A DNA stretch of 18,086 nucleotides from an uncultured Eisenbergiella sp. (lineage in GTDB: Bacteria > Bacillota > Clostridia > Lachnospirales > Lachnospiraceae). Position 1 is the first letter of the stretch. Every line of letters begins with the position of its first letter. This document shows, piece after piece, positions 7,907 through 15,279 of the stretch. The notes beneath the pieces are model-generated. The model made no database searches and had not been told where the DNA came from. It saw only the letters and a program-made list of their open reading frames with translations. The translations under genes were made by a program, and so were the position numbers. The stretch is from NCBI GenBank assembly GCA_948960675.1, contig CARDPF010000028.1, positions 1 to 18,086 of the forward strand. The letters are read 5' to 3'.

Positions 7907-8893
7907 ATGACAAATTTACTTGTATTAAGGGAATATGTGAAGGGTTTTTACGCAAAATATGAGGAGTTTTTGGTTCCCGTATTAAAATTTGTGTTGGCAT
8001 GTATCCTGTTTTTTACCATAAATGGTCGTCTGGGATACATGGATAAGATTGATAATCCGGTTATCGCGCTGGTGGCGGCGCTGTTGTGTTCGTTTATGCC
8101 GCCGGGAATGACGGTGTTTTTGTGTGCGGTATTTTTGTTTCTGCACATTTATGCGCTTTCCATGGAATGTACGGTTGTGCTGCTCATCGTGTTTTTGTTC
8201 GTCGGCGTGGTATATCTGAGATTTTCTCCGGGAAATTATCTTTTTCTTCTCGCAACCCCCCTGCTGTTCCTCCTGAAAATACCGTATATCCTTCCGATTG
8301 TGGCGGGGCTTTTCGGAACGCTTTCGGCGGCGGTTCCGGTGGTGTGCGGGGTAGTGGTTTATTATGTGCTTTCCTATATGACGGGAAACGCGCAGACCTT
8401 TGCGGGGAATGTCGCAGCGGAAGGGGATTCGATCCTGCAGAGGTTTAAGGATGTGACCGATGGCGTTACCGGAAACCGGGAGATGGTTATTGTCGCCGTG
8501 GCGTTTGCCCTGACTGCGGTTTTGGTCTATGCGGTGCGCCGGATGGAAATCCACTATTCCCAAGCAGTGGCCATATTGGTAGGGACGCTGGTGGATATCG
8601 TCATTTTGCTGGTAGGGGATTTAATGTACGACGCGAATTTTTCGATTGCGGCGGTAATTTTGGGGAGTATTGCAGCGGCTTTTATGGCGCTGGCGATACA
8701 GTTTTTCCATTTTACGCTGGACTATGCGCGTACGGAAAAGGTACAGTTTGAGGATGATGAATATTATTATTATGTAAAGGCGGTACCCAAGATGGCCGTG
8801 GCAGCACCCGAAAAGAGGGTAAAGCGCATTACGACCCAGCGGGCGAACCAGAATGTCCGCCGCAGCCATGGGAAAGGAAAAACGAGAAAATAA
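7907..8893 (+). CDS. Polytopic membrane protein with C-terminal FEDDEYYYYVKAVPK motif, function unknown
   Basis: The product is 328 aa; ATG 7907 is preceded by AGGGAAGGAT, and the gene begins 12 bases after the previous one. Hydrophobic segments lie at roughly 22-39, 51-84 (probably two), 86-104, 110-158 (probably two or three), 193-210, 219-238 and 246-267, giving about eight or nine helices. After the last helix comes a short soluble tail with the striking acidic/tyrosine block FEDDEYYYYVKAVPK (about 281-295) and a strongly basic end rich in R, K and N. By the positive-inside rule the tail should be cytoplasmic. No transporter motif is recognisable. The gene ends 15 bases before cdaA, so it is probably co-expressed with the c-di-AMP synthase and could be a partner or regulator; that role is inference. 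Confidence 0.85.
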   Translation: MTNLLVLREYVKGFYAKYEEFLVPVLKFVLACILFFTINGRLGYMDKIDNPVIALVAALLCSFMPPGMTVFLCAVFLFLHIYALSMECTVVLLIVFLFVGVVYLRFSPGNYLFLLATPLLFLLKIPYILPIVAGLFGTLSAAVPVVCGVVVYYVLSYMTGNAQTFAGNVAAEGDSILQRFKDVTDGVTGNREMVIVAVAFALTAVLVYAVRRMEIHYSQAVAILVGTLVDIVILLVGDLMYDANFSIAAVILGSIAAAFMALAIQFFHFTLDYARTEKVQFEDDEYYYYVKAVPKMAVAAPEKRVKRITTQRANQNVRRSHGKGKTRK

Positions 8894-8908
8894 GCGGGTT
8901 GGTGAATC

Positions 8909-9781
8909 ATGGAACAGATTACGGAATTTGCGGACAGATATTTATCACGGTTTCAATATATTGGCATGATGGATGCACTGGAAATTGTCATCATTTCCGT
9001 TATGGTGTATTACGTGATGGTTTTTATCAAAAATACCAGGGCGTGGTCTTTGCTAAAGGGCGTGTTCCTGATTATGATTTTCCTGCTGATTGCCCAGATT
9101 CTCAAGATGCGTACGATTGTATGGATTGCCAAGAGCGTTTTCCAGTTGGCAGCAATCGGGCTGATCGTAATTTTGCAGCCGGAACTGCGCAAAGCATTGG
9201 AACAGCTGGGGAAAAAGGAATTTATTTACAATATGCTTCCTTTTGACCTTGGAAGTAAGCAGGAGGAGGAAGGGCTGTTTTCGGACAAAACCATCCGGGA
9301 GATCACGCGGGCGTGCGTGGAGATGGGAAAGGTAAAAACCGGCGCCCTGATTGTAGTGCAGCAAAAGGACACCCTGGCTGAATACGAGAGAACCGGAATC
9401 GGTGTGGACGGCATTGTGACCAACCAACTGTTGATTAATATTTTTGAGCATAATACGCCGCTGCACGACGGGGCGGTGATCATTCGGGGGGATAGGGTGA
9501 CTTACGCCACCTGTTACCTTCCGCTTTCGGATAATATGCTTTTGAGTAAGGATTTGGGAACCCGGCATCGTGCAGGCGTGGGAATTTCCGAAGCGACGGA
9601 TTCCATGACCGTGATCGTATCGGAGGAAACCGGAAAAATCAGTATTGCATACGGCGGTACGCTTTCCCGGGGACTGAGCGCGCAGGAACTGGAACAAAAA
9701 CTTCATTCTATACAAAATAAAGCGCCGGAGGAAAAGGAAAAGAAGCGTCGGAAAGGACGGTCGTCAAAAAATGAAAGATAA
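8909..9781 (+). CDS. cdaA: Membrane diadenylate cyclase CdaA (c-di-AMP synthase)
   Basis: CdaA condenses two ATP to cyclic di-AMP, the second messenger controlling potassium and osmolyte transport and cell-wall homeostasis in Gram-positives. The 290-aa product has three N-terminal membrane helices (about 23-40, 50-66, 73-90), a linker helix after QPELRKALEQLG, and the DAC catalytic domain. The two hallmark motifs are intact: DGA at D187-A189 (context PLHDGAVII) and RHR at R219-R221 (context GTRHRAGVG). The ribosome site is weak (GGTTGGTGA), suggesting coupling to the upstream membrane gene 15 bases away. It overlaps cdaR by 11 bases and is followed by glmM, the conserved cdaA-cdaR-glmM order. 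The basic C-terminal tail (KEKKRRKGRSSK) extends it slightly beyond the usual ~270 aa. Confidence 0.97.
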   Translation: MEQITEFADRYLSRFQYIGMMDALEIVIISVMVYYVMVFIKNTRAWSLLKGVFLIMIFLLIAQILKMRTIVWIAKSVFQLAAIGLIVILQPELRKALEQLGKKEFIYNMLPFDLGSKQEEEGLFSDKTIREITRACVEMGKVKTGALIVVQQKDTLAEYERTGIGVDGIVTNQLLINIFEHNTPLHDGAVIIRGDRVTYATCYLPLSDNMLLSKDLGTRHRAGVGISEATDSMTVIVSEETGKISIAYGGTLSRGLSAQELEQKLHSIQNKAPEEKEKKRRKGRSSKNER

Positions 9782-11045
9782 ACTGACACGTAATCTGGGG
9801 CTGAAAGTAATGGCGCTCATTTTCTCTGCGGTTTTATGGATGATTGCCAAGGATATCAATGATCCGGTGACGGACCAGCGTTTTTATAATGTGCCGGTAC
9901 TGCTGGTGAATACAGGAAGCATTACTGCCCAGAATAAGACCTATAGGGTGTTGGAGGGAACGGATTCCATCCGCGTCACGATAAGCGCACCGGAATCCGT
10001 GGTGCAGAATATTAGTAAGGAAAATATTGTTGCCAAGGCGGATTTATCCAAAGTGGACGAGAACCAGTCTGTGCCCATAGAGGTGACGCTCAATTATTTT
10101 GACAGCGATGTGGAGAGCATACGTACGGACAAGGAACGCCTGCTGTTGGAAATTGAGGAACGCAAGTCGGAACAGCTGCGCATAGAGGTGGAATCCATAG
10201 GAACGCTGCCGGAAGGTTATGTTACAGGCAGGGTATCCATGGATACAAACACGATCAGCATATCCGGTCCGGAATCGGCGGTAGCCCCCGTAAAACGTGC
10301 CGTCGTGGATATTTTTATGGACGGGGTCACTTCCGATGTCAATATGCAGACACAGATCCGGCTTTTGGATGAAGAGGGAAATGAGGTGAATAACGCCAAC
10401 CTCAAAAAGAATATTGAGAGTGTCAAGGTGACTGTCCCGATTCTGAAAACGAAATCCATACCGATTTCTTATCAGGTGACAGGGACTCCCAAGGAAGGAT
10501 ATGTATTGACGGGCAACGTGTCCTGTGTGCCTTCGTCCGTGATGGTGGCGGGCAAAGAGAGCATCCTGGAGGAGATTGCACAGATTGATATTCCGGCTTC
10601 GGAATTGGATGTTGCAGAAGCGGAGGAGAGTGTTGTCAGGACGGTGGATATCCGGAAGTATCTGCCATCCGGTGTGAATCTGGCAGACGAGAATTTTAAC
10701 GGCAGCGTGACATTGACTGCAGAGATAGAGGGCATCCGGCGAAGGACTATCTCCCTGACCGAGAGTGCGATTCCGGTACTGAATGTACCGGAAGGGTGGA
10801 ACGGGGAGATCCTGCAGGGGCAAAACCTTAAAGTAGTGATACGTGGATTGCAGCGTGATATCTCCGGTGTTACGGAGGCCGTCCTGCAGCCCCATGTAAA
10901 TGTCTCCTCCATTTTGGATGCGGATGGAAATCTGGTGGAGGGAGAACAGGAAATTGTGGTGAATTTTATCATACCGGAAAATGTGCAGCAGGAGGCTGCG
11001 GTGCGGGCAGTGATCCGTATGACACAAGTAGGGGCGAAAGAGTAA
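9771..11045 (+). CDS. cdaR: YbbR-domain protein CdaR, CdaA regulator
   Basis: CdaR is a membrane-anchored extracytoplasmic protein that binds and modulates CdaA. The 424-aa product has a short cytoplasmic start, one uncleaved-looking membrane helix (about 9-26, LGLKVMALIFSAVLWMIAK), then about four YbbR repeats. They are recognisable from recurring patterns such as IRVTISAPESVV, ISISGPESAVAPV, VMVAGKESILEEI and LKVVIRGLQRDI, each followed by a V-D-(I/L) strand. The start ATG 9771 lies inside cdaA, an 11-base overlap with a purine-rich site upstream, so the two are translationally coupled. There are no catalytic residues, as expected for this family. The repeats probably face the wall, where they could sense envelope state. 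Confidence 0.95.
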   Translation: MKDKLTRNLGLKVMALIFSAVLWMIAKDINDPVTDQRFYNVPVLLVNTGSITAQNKTYRVLEGTDSIRVTISAPESVVQNISKENIVAKADLSKVDENQSVPIEVTLNYFDSDVESIRTDKERLLLEIEERKSEQLRIEVESIGTLPEGYVTGRVSMDTNTISISGPESAVAPVKRAVVDIFMDGVTSDVNMQTQIRLLDEEGNEVNNANLKKNIESVKVTVPILKTKSIPISYQVTGTPKEGYVLTGNVSCVPSSVMVAGKESILEEIAQIDIPASELDVAEAEESVVRTVDIRKYLPSGVNLADENFNGSVTLTAEIEGIRRRTISLTESAIPVLNVPEGWNGEILQGQNLKVVIRGLQRDISGVTEAVLQPHVNVSSILDADGNLVEGEQEIVVNFIIPENVQQEAAVRAVIRMTQVGAKE

Positions 11046-11051
11046 GCGGAA

Positions 11052-11109
11052 GCTGTCTGCGTTAACCGTTGGCCATTACATATGGCAGACAGCGAAAACT
11101 GCCGTCTGC
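11052..11109 (+). other. glmM leader with two mutually exclusive hairpins
   Basis: In the 108-base gap before glmM, GCTGTCTGC (11052-11060) is perfectly complementary to GCAGACAGC (11085-11093) across a 24-base loop. The same second arm also pairs with GCCGTCTGC (11101-11109) across a seven-base loop (GAAAACT), with one A-C mismatch. Only one of these can form at a time. Neither is followed by a U-tract and the ribosome site (11139-11144) is outside both, so the mechanism is unclear. Possibilities include a conformational RNA switch, an RNA-processing site or a binding site for a regulator. Confidence 0.4.
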
Positions 11110-11138
11110 GGGAACCCATGCGGGGATACATAAAAGGT

Positions 11139-11144
11139 AGGAGG
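11139..11144 (+). promoter_or_regulatory. Ribosome binding site deciding the glmM start
   Basis: A perfect AGGAGG lies nine bases before ATG 11154. It rules against the in-frame ATG 11082, which has no site and would add 24 residues unlike the family N-terminus. Confidence 0.85.
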
Positions 11145-11153
11145 AATGTTAGA

Positions 11154-12503
11154 ATGGCGAGAATGTTTGGTACGGATGGTGTCAGGGGGGTTGCGAACGA
11201 AGAACTGACGCCGCTGTTGGCGATGCAGCTTGGGCAGGCGGGGGCGTATGTCCTGACCAGGGAAAATAAACATAAGCCTACGATCATGGTGGGATGTGAC
11301 ACCAGAATTTCCGGGGATATGCTTGCAAACGCTTTGATGGCCGGGATTTGCAGCGTGGGGGCAAATGCGGTTTATGTGGGTGTGATTCCGACCCCGGCGA
11401 TCGCTTATCTGACCCAGAAATACAAGGTAGAAGCAGGGGTAGTCATTTCGGCTTCCCACAATCCGATGGAATTTAACGGGATTAAGTTTTTTGACGGTAA
11501 CGGTTATAAATTGCCGGATGCATTGGAGGATGAGATTGAGGAACTGATCCAGAGCGGGATGAAGGGGGTGGAATTCCCCACCGGTTCCGGTGTCGGCAAG
11601 GTCAAAAACCGCAAGGATGCGAGGGAAGAATACATTAATCATGCCGTGCAGACGGTTCCTGTGGATTTGAGCGGCATGAAAATCGTAGTGGACTGCGCGG
11701 AGGGGGCGGCGCATTATACTTCCGTGGAAGCCCTCCGCCAGCTGGGCGCGGAAGTGGTGCCAATTCACAATATGCCTGACGGCACAAACATCAATTCCAA
11801 CTGCGGATCTACCCATATGGGGGAACTGCAGGCCAGGGTGGTTTTTGAGAAGGCGAATGTGGGGCTTGCCTTTGACGGTGATGCGGACCGGCTGCAGGTA
11901 GTGGATGAACGCGGCAACGTGGTGGATGGCGATCAGATTATGGCGGTGGTGGGCGCCCATATGCGCAATATGGGAAAACTGAAGAAGAATACCATTGTGG
12001 CCACCATCATGAGCAACCTTGGCTTTTTTATGTTTGGGGAGAAAGAAAAGATCCATATTGAGAAGACCAAGGTGGGAGACCGTTACGTGCTGGAACGTAT
12101 GCGGGAAATCGGCGCGAGCCTTGGCGGGGAGCAGTCCGGGCATATTATTTTCCTGGATGAAAACACGACAGGGGACGGGCTTTTGTCCGCCCTGCATGTG
12201 CTGGAGGTCATGGTAGTGACGGGCAAGCCCATGTCCGAACTGACAAAGGTGATGACGGTGATGCCGCAGGCGTTGGTCAACGCAAAGGTCCCGAACCACA
12301 GGAAAGACCATTTTATGGAATACCCGGATATTGCGGCAGCGATTGAAAAGCTGGAAAAAGAATTTGCAGGGGAAGGGCGCGTGCTCATCCGGCCTTCCGG
12401 TACGGAGCCAAAGGTTCGTGTAATGATTGAGGGAAAGGATAAGGCCAGAATTGACGCAGAAGCCCGCAAGCTTGCGGAACTGATACAGAATCTGATGATT
12501 TGA
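11154..12503 (+). CDS. glmM: Phosphoglucosamine mutase
   Basis: GlmM interconverts glucosamine-6-phosphate and glucosamine-1-phosphate, feeding UDP-GlcNAc for peptidoglycan and surface sugars. The 449-aa product matches the family length. It starts with the typical MARMFGTDGVRG and has the phosphoserine loop ISASHNP (catalytic S101), the magnesium loop DGDADR (D241, D243, D245) and the C-terminal phosphate-binding RPSGTEP (413-419). In other Gram-positives GlmM binds CdaA and inhibits it, consistent with its place directly after cdaA and cdaR. The gap to cdaR holds a possible RNA switch (11052-11109). Its product is also the upstream source of the UDP-GlcNAc used by the pseudaminic acid genes further on, a metabolic link that may or may not explain the proximity. 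Confidence 0.98.
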   Translation: MARMFGTDGVRGVANEELTPLLAMQLGQAGAYVLTRENKHKPTIMVGCDTRISGDMLANALMAGICSVGANAVYVGVIPTPAIAYLTQKYKVEAGVVISASHNPMEFNGIKFFDGNGYKLPDALEDEIEELIQSGMKGVEFPTGSGVGKVKNRKDAREEYINHAVQTVPVDLSGMKIVVDCAEGAAHYTSVEALRQLGAEVVPIHNMPDGTNINSNCGSTHMGELQARVVFEKANVGLAFDGDADRLQVVDERGNVVDGDQIMAVVGAHMRNMGKLKKNTIVATIMSNLGFFMFGEKEKIHIEKTKVGDRYVLERMREIGASLGGEQSGHIIFLDENTTGDGLLSALHVLEVMVVTGKPMSELTKVMTVMPQALVNAKVPNHRKDHFMEYPDIAAAIEKLEKEFAGEGRVLIRPSGTEPKVRVMIEGKDKARIDAEARKLAELIQNLMI

Positions 12504-12531
12504 GGATAAAAGGGATTTGGGAGGGATTAGC

Positions 12532-12795
12532 ATGGTACGCCAAAAGGTAGTGATCAAGAACCCGACAGGGCTTCATTTAAGGCCGGCAGGTATCCTGTGC
12601 AAAGAAGCAATGCAGTATAAATCTTTGATTACTTTTTCTTTTAGGGATAATACCGCGAATGCCAAAAGCGTTTTGAGCGTGCTGGGGGCATGCGTGAAAT
12701 GTGGGGATGAGATTGAGTTTGCCTGTGACGGGGAAGATGAGCAGGAGGCGCTGGAGGCATTGGTGAGGGCAATTGAGAGCGGTCTTGGCGAGTGA
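12532..12795 (+). CDS. HPr-family phosphocarrier protein
   Basis: HPr carries phosphate from enzyme I to sugar-specific EII proteins. In Gram-positives its Ser46 form, made by HPr kinase, drives carbon catabolite repression. The 87-aa product has the phosphorylatable histidine at H15 in TGLHLRPAG and the regulatory serine at S46 in AKSVLSVLG, both at canonical positions. Crh, which lacks His15, is thereby excluded. Residue 16 is Leu where HPr usually has Ala (HARPA), so it may be a secondary HPr rather than the main PtsH. Start ATG 12532 follows GGGAGGG; an in-frame TTG 12517 is less likely. No enzyme I gene is adjacent; it sits between glmM (28 bases) and pseC (17 bases), implying co-transcription. 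Confidence 0.93.
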   Translation: MVRQKVVIKNPTGLHLRPAGILCKEAMQYKSLITFSFRDNTANAKSVLSVLGACVKCGDEIEFACDGEDEQEALEALVRAIESGLGE

Positions 12796-12812
12796 GATCA
12801 TGGGGAGGAAGT

Positions 12813-14009
12813 ATGACGGAAAAGCCGGCGATTGTGGGTGGAACGCCTGTGAGGGATACCCAGATATTTTACGGACACCAGTATTTGGATGAAGAGGATT
12901 ACGAGGCTGTACTTGCGGTTTTAAAAAGCCCGGAGCTTACCTGTGGTCCCAAAATTGAGGAGTTGGAGCGTAGGCTTTGTGAGGTTACGGGGGCTAAATA
13001 TGCGGTAGCACTCAGCAACGGAACAGCCGCCCTGCATTTGGCATGTCTGGCGGCGGGCATCGGGGAGGGGGATGAGGTCATTACCACGCCCATTACCTTC
13101 GCCGCCTCGGCGAATTGCGCATTGTATTGCGGTGCAAGGCCTGTTTTTGCGGACATTAACGAGAAAACCTATAATATTGACCCGGAAAGCGTGCGCGCCC
13201 ATGTGACGCCGCACACCCGTGCGGTGGTAGCGGTGGATTACACCGGGCAGTCGGCGCAGCTGGATGCACTATTGGATATATGCAAAGAGCACGGGCTTTT
13301 GCTGATCACCGACGGCGCACATTCCATCGGAACCCGGTATAAGGGAAAGCCTACGGGATCCATAGCGGATATGACCACTTTTAGCTTTCATCCGGTCAAA
13401 ACGGTGACAGGGGGGGAAGGCGGGGCAGTAACCACCAACAACGAAGCGCTTTACAAAAGACTGTGTCTGCTTCGTACCCACGGAATCACCAGGGACCGGT
13501 CGTGGCTGGAAAAGGAGGCGGACGGCCCATGGTATTATGAGCAGCTGGCACTGGGCTTTAATTACCGGATGACGGATATACAGGCAGGACTTTTGTGCAG
13601 CCAGTTCAATAAGCTGGAACGGTTTAAGCAGCGCCGCAAAGAGATCGTGCGCCGGTATGACGAGGCGTTTTCCCAAATTGCACAGGTCTGTGTTCAGGAG
13701 GAGATTCCGGAATCGGATACAACCAGACACTTGTACATTCTGCGCATCCGCCCGGAACGGCTCAGCATTGACAGGAAACAATTTTTTGAAGCCTTATATG
13801 CAGAAAATGTGTGCTGTAACGTTCATTACATTCCGGTATATTATTTTCCATATTACCAAAAGCTGGGATATGAAAAAGGGCTGTGCCCCAAGGCGGAAAA
13901 GCTGTACGAAGAGATCATCAGTCTGCCGCTGTATTACGGCATGAGCGATGGAGATGTAGAAGACGTGATTACCGCTGTTTCCAAAATTGCGTCATATTAT
14001 GCGCGGTAA
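12813..14009 (+). CDS. pseC: PseC-type PLP aminotransferase (UDP-sugar C4 transaminase)
   Basis: The 398-aa product is a DegT/DnrJ/EryC1-family sugar aminotransferase, closest by motif to PseC. PseC aminates UDP-4-keto-6-deoxy-L-AltNAc (the PseB product) with glutamate to give UDP-4-amino-4,6-dideoxy-N-acetyl-L-altrosamine. Seen: SNGTAALHLA (PLP phosphate region), DGAHSIG (cofactor aspartate), SFHPVKTVTGGEGGAV with the Schiff-base lysine K196, and the PseC-like stretches THGITRD, GPWYYEQ and LGFNYRMTDIQAGL. The start ATG 12813 has GGGGAGGA just upstream. The gene is separated from pseG and pseI by two other genes and by a strand switch. A related nonulosonic-acid aminotransferase such as LegC is a less likely alternative, because PseG and PseI are nearby. 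Confidence 0.9.
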   Translation: MTEKPAIVGGTPVRDTQIFYGHQYLDEEDYEAVLAVLKSPELTCGPKIEELERRLCEVTGAKYAVALSNGTAALHLACLAAGIGEGDEVITTPITFAASANCALYCGARPVFADINEKTYNIDPESVRAHVTPHTRAVVAVDYTGQSAQLDALLDICKEHGLLLITDGAHSIGTRYKGKPTGSIADMTTFSFHPVKTVTGGEGGAVTTNNEALYKRLCLLRTHGITRDRSWLEKEADGPWYYEQLALGFNYRMTDIQAGLLCSQFNKLERFKQRRKEIVRRYDEAFSQIAQVCVQEEIPESDTTRHLYILRIRPERLSIDRKQFFEALYAENVCCNVHYIPVYYFPYYQKLGYEKGLCPKAEKLYEEIISLPLYYGMSDGDVEDVITAVSKIASYYAR

Positions 14010-14022
14010 GGTGAGGGAAACT

Positions 14023-15279
14023 ATGGACGAATGGAAAGTACGCACCCCCTATTTTGTGATTGACGAGAAACAGCTGGGAAAAGATTTTGCGATGCTGACG
14101 GATTCCCTGCAAAAATCCTGGGAAAATTACCGGATCGGTTATTCCTTCAAAACCAATTCCCTGCCCTGGCTGGTCACATACTTGAAGGATAGGGGAGTCT
14201 TGGCGGAGGTGGTTTCCGATGATGAATATGCGCTGGCCCTGTGGCTGGGCTTTCACGACGGGGAAGTGGTTTACAACGGCCCGGTCAAGGAGAGGGAATC
14301 TTTTTGCCGTTGCCTGCTCGCGGGCGGTATGGTAAATATGGACGGGCAGCGGGAACTGACTTGGCTGGAGGAAATCTGTCGGGATCACCCGGGGAGGGTG
14401 TTTCCGGTGGGAATCCGTGTGAATTTTGACCTGGAAAAGCTTTGCCCCGGGGAGACTACGATGGGAGAAGCCGGCGGGCGTTTTGGCTTTGGCTATGAGA
14501 ACGGTGTTTTTGCCAAGGTTGTGGAGCGGGTGCGCAGTATTCCCAATGCGAGGATTGCAGGCCTGCATTTGCATTCCAGCAGTAAGTCCCGGAGTGTGGC
14601 GATATTTGAAGCGATTGCGGATATGGCGTGCAGGCTGAAACGGGAATTTGATTTACAGCTTTCTTACGTGGATTTAGGAGGGGGGTATTGCGGGGGACTT
14701 GCCGGCAGGCCCCAATATCCGGACTATTTTCCGGCAGTGGGAAAGATTCTTGGGCAGGAGTTTTCGCCAAAGGAGACGATGCTGGTGGTTGAGCCCGGGG
14801 TTTCCCTGCTTTCCAAGGCCAGTACGTTTGTGACCTCCGTTGTGGATGTGCGGGATATCGGAAAGGAACGGTATCTGATCACCGACGGGAGCCGTTTTAA
14901 TATCGACCCGACCATGATTAAAAGCAGTTATCTGTTCCATTTGGAACTGCAGGAGGAAACAAAAAAGCAGCGCCGGACGATGGCGCGCCAGTGTATATCC
15001 GGTTTTTCCTGCATGGAGGTAGACCGGCTTTTTTCCTATGAGAATGGGACGGAATTGGAGGAGGGAGACCGGATTGTCTATGAAAATGTAGGCGGGTATA
15101 CCATGAGTTTAAATCCCTTGTTTATCCGCTATTTTCCGGATGTGTATATCAGGAGAAAAGGGGAGCTTTTAAAAGTCCGTGACCGGTGGACACCTAAGGA
15201 GTATGTACAGAGGGCCATGCGGTTTGGGGAAGAAAAGGCTTTGGGGGATGTAAGCAGGGAGGATGGACGGACGGAATGA
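14023..15279 (+). CDS. Fold-III PLP-dependent decarboxylase-like protein (LysA/ornithine decarboxylase superfamily)
   Basis: The 418-aa product has an alanine-racemase-like barrel and beta-domain. Landmarks: PLP lysine K43 (GYSFKTN), HLHSSS (H182, H184), glycine loop DLGGGY (217-222), E257 in EPG, the catalytic Cys region GFSCMEVD (C330, D334) and ENVGGYTMS (Y359). Presence of the Cys-x3-Asp and GGY elements argues for a decarboxylase rather than a racemase. The usual EPGR is EPGV here, so substrate contacts differ from diaminopimelate or ornithine decarboxylases and the substrate is unknown. Start ATG 14023 follows GAGGG, 13 bases after pseC. The stop overlaps the next start (ATGA), so the ATP-grasp enzyme is probably its functional partner. 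It is not a canonical pseudaminic acid step. Confidence 0.85.
   Translation: MDEWKVRTPYFVIDEKQLGKDFAMLTDSLQKSWENYRIGYSFKTNSLPWLVTYLKDRGVLAEVVSDDEYALALWLGFHDGEVVYNGPVKERESFCRCLLAGGMVNMDGQRELTWLEEICRDHPGRVFPVGIRVNFDLEKLCPGETTMGEAGGRFGFGYENGVFAKVVERVRSIPNARIAGLHLHSSSKSRSVAIFEAIADMACRLKREFDLQLSYVDLGGGYCGGLAGRPQYPDYFPAVGKILGQEFSPKETMLVVEPGVSLLSKASTFVTSVVDVRDIGKERYLITDGSRFNIDPTMIKSSYLFHLELQEETKKQRRTMARQCISGFSCMEVDRLFSYENGTELEEGDRIVYENVGGYTMSLNPLFIRYFPDVYIRRKGELLKVRDRWTPKEYVQRAMRFGEEKALGDVSREDGRTE

Noticed and set aside
11076..12557. Long open frame on the - strand (about 490 codons) opposite glmM
   Set aside because: It is antisense to an intact, strongly motif-supported glmM, is rich in His, Arg and Pro like a mirror of the sense codons, and has no family motif.
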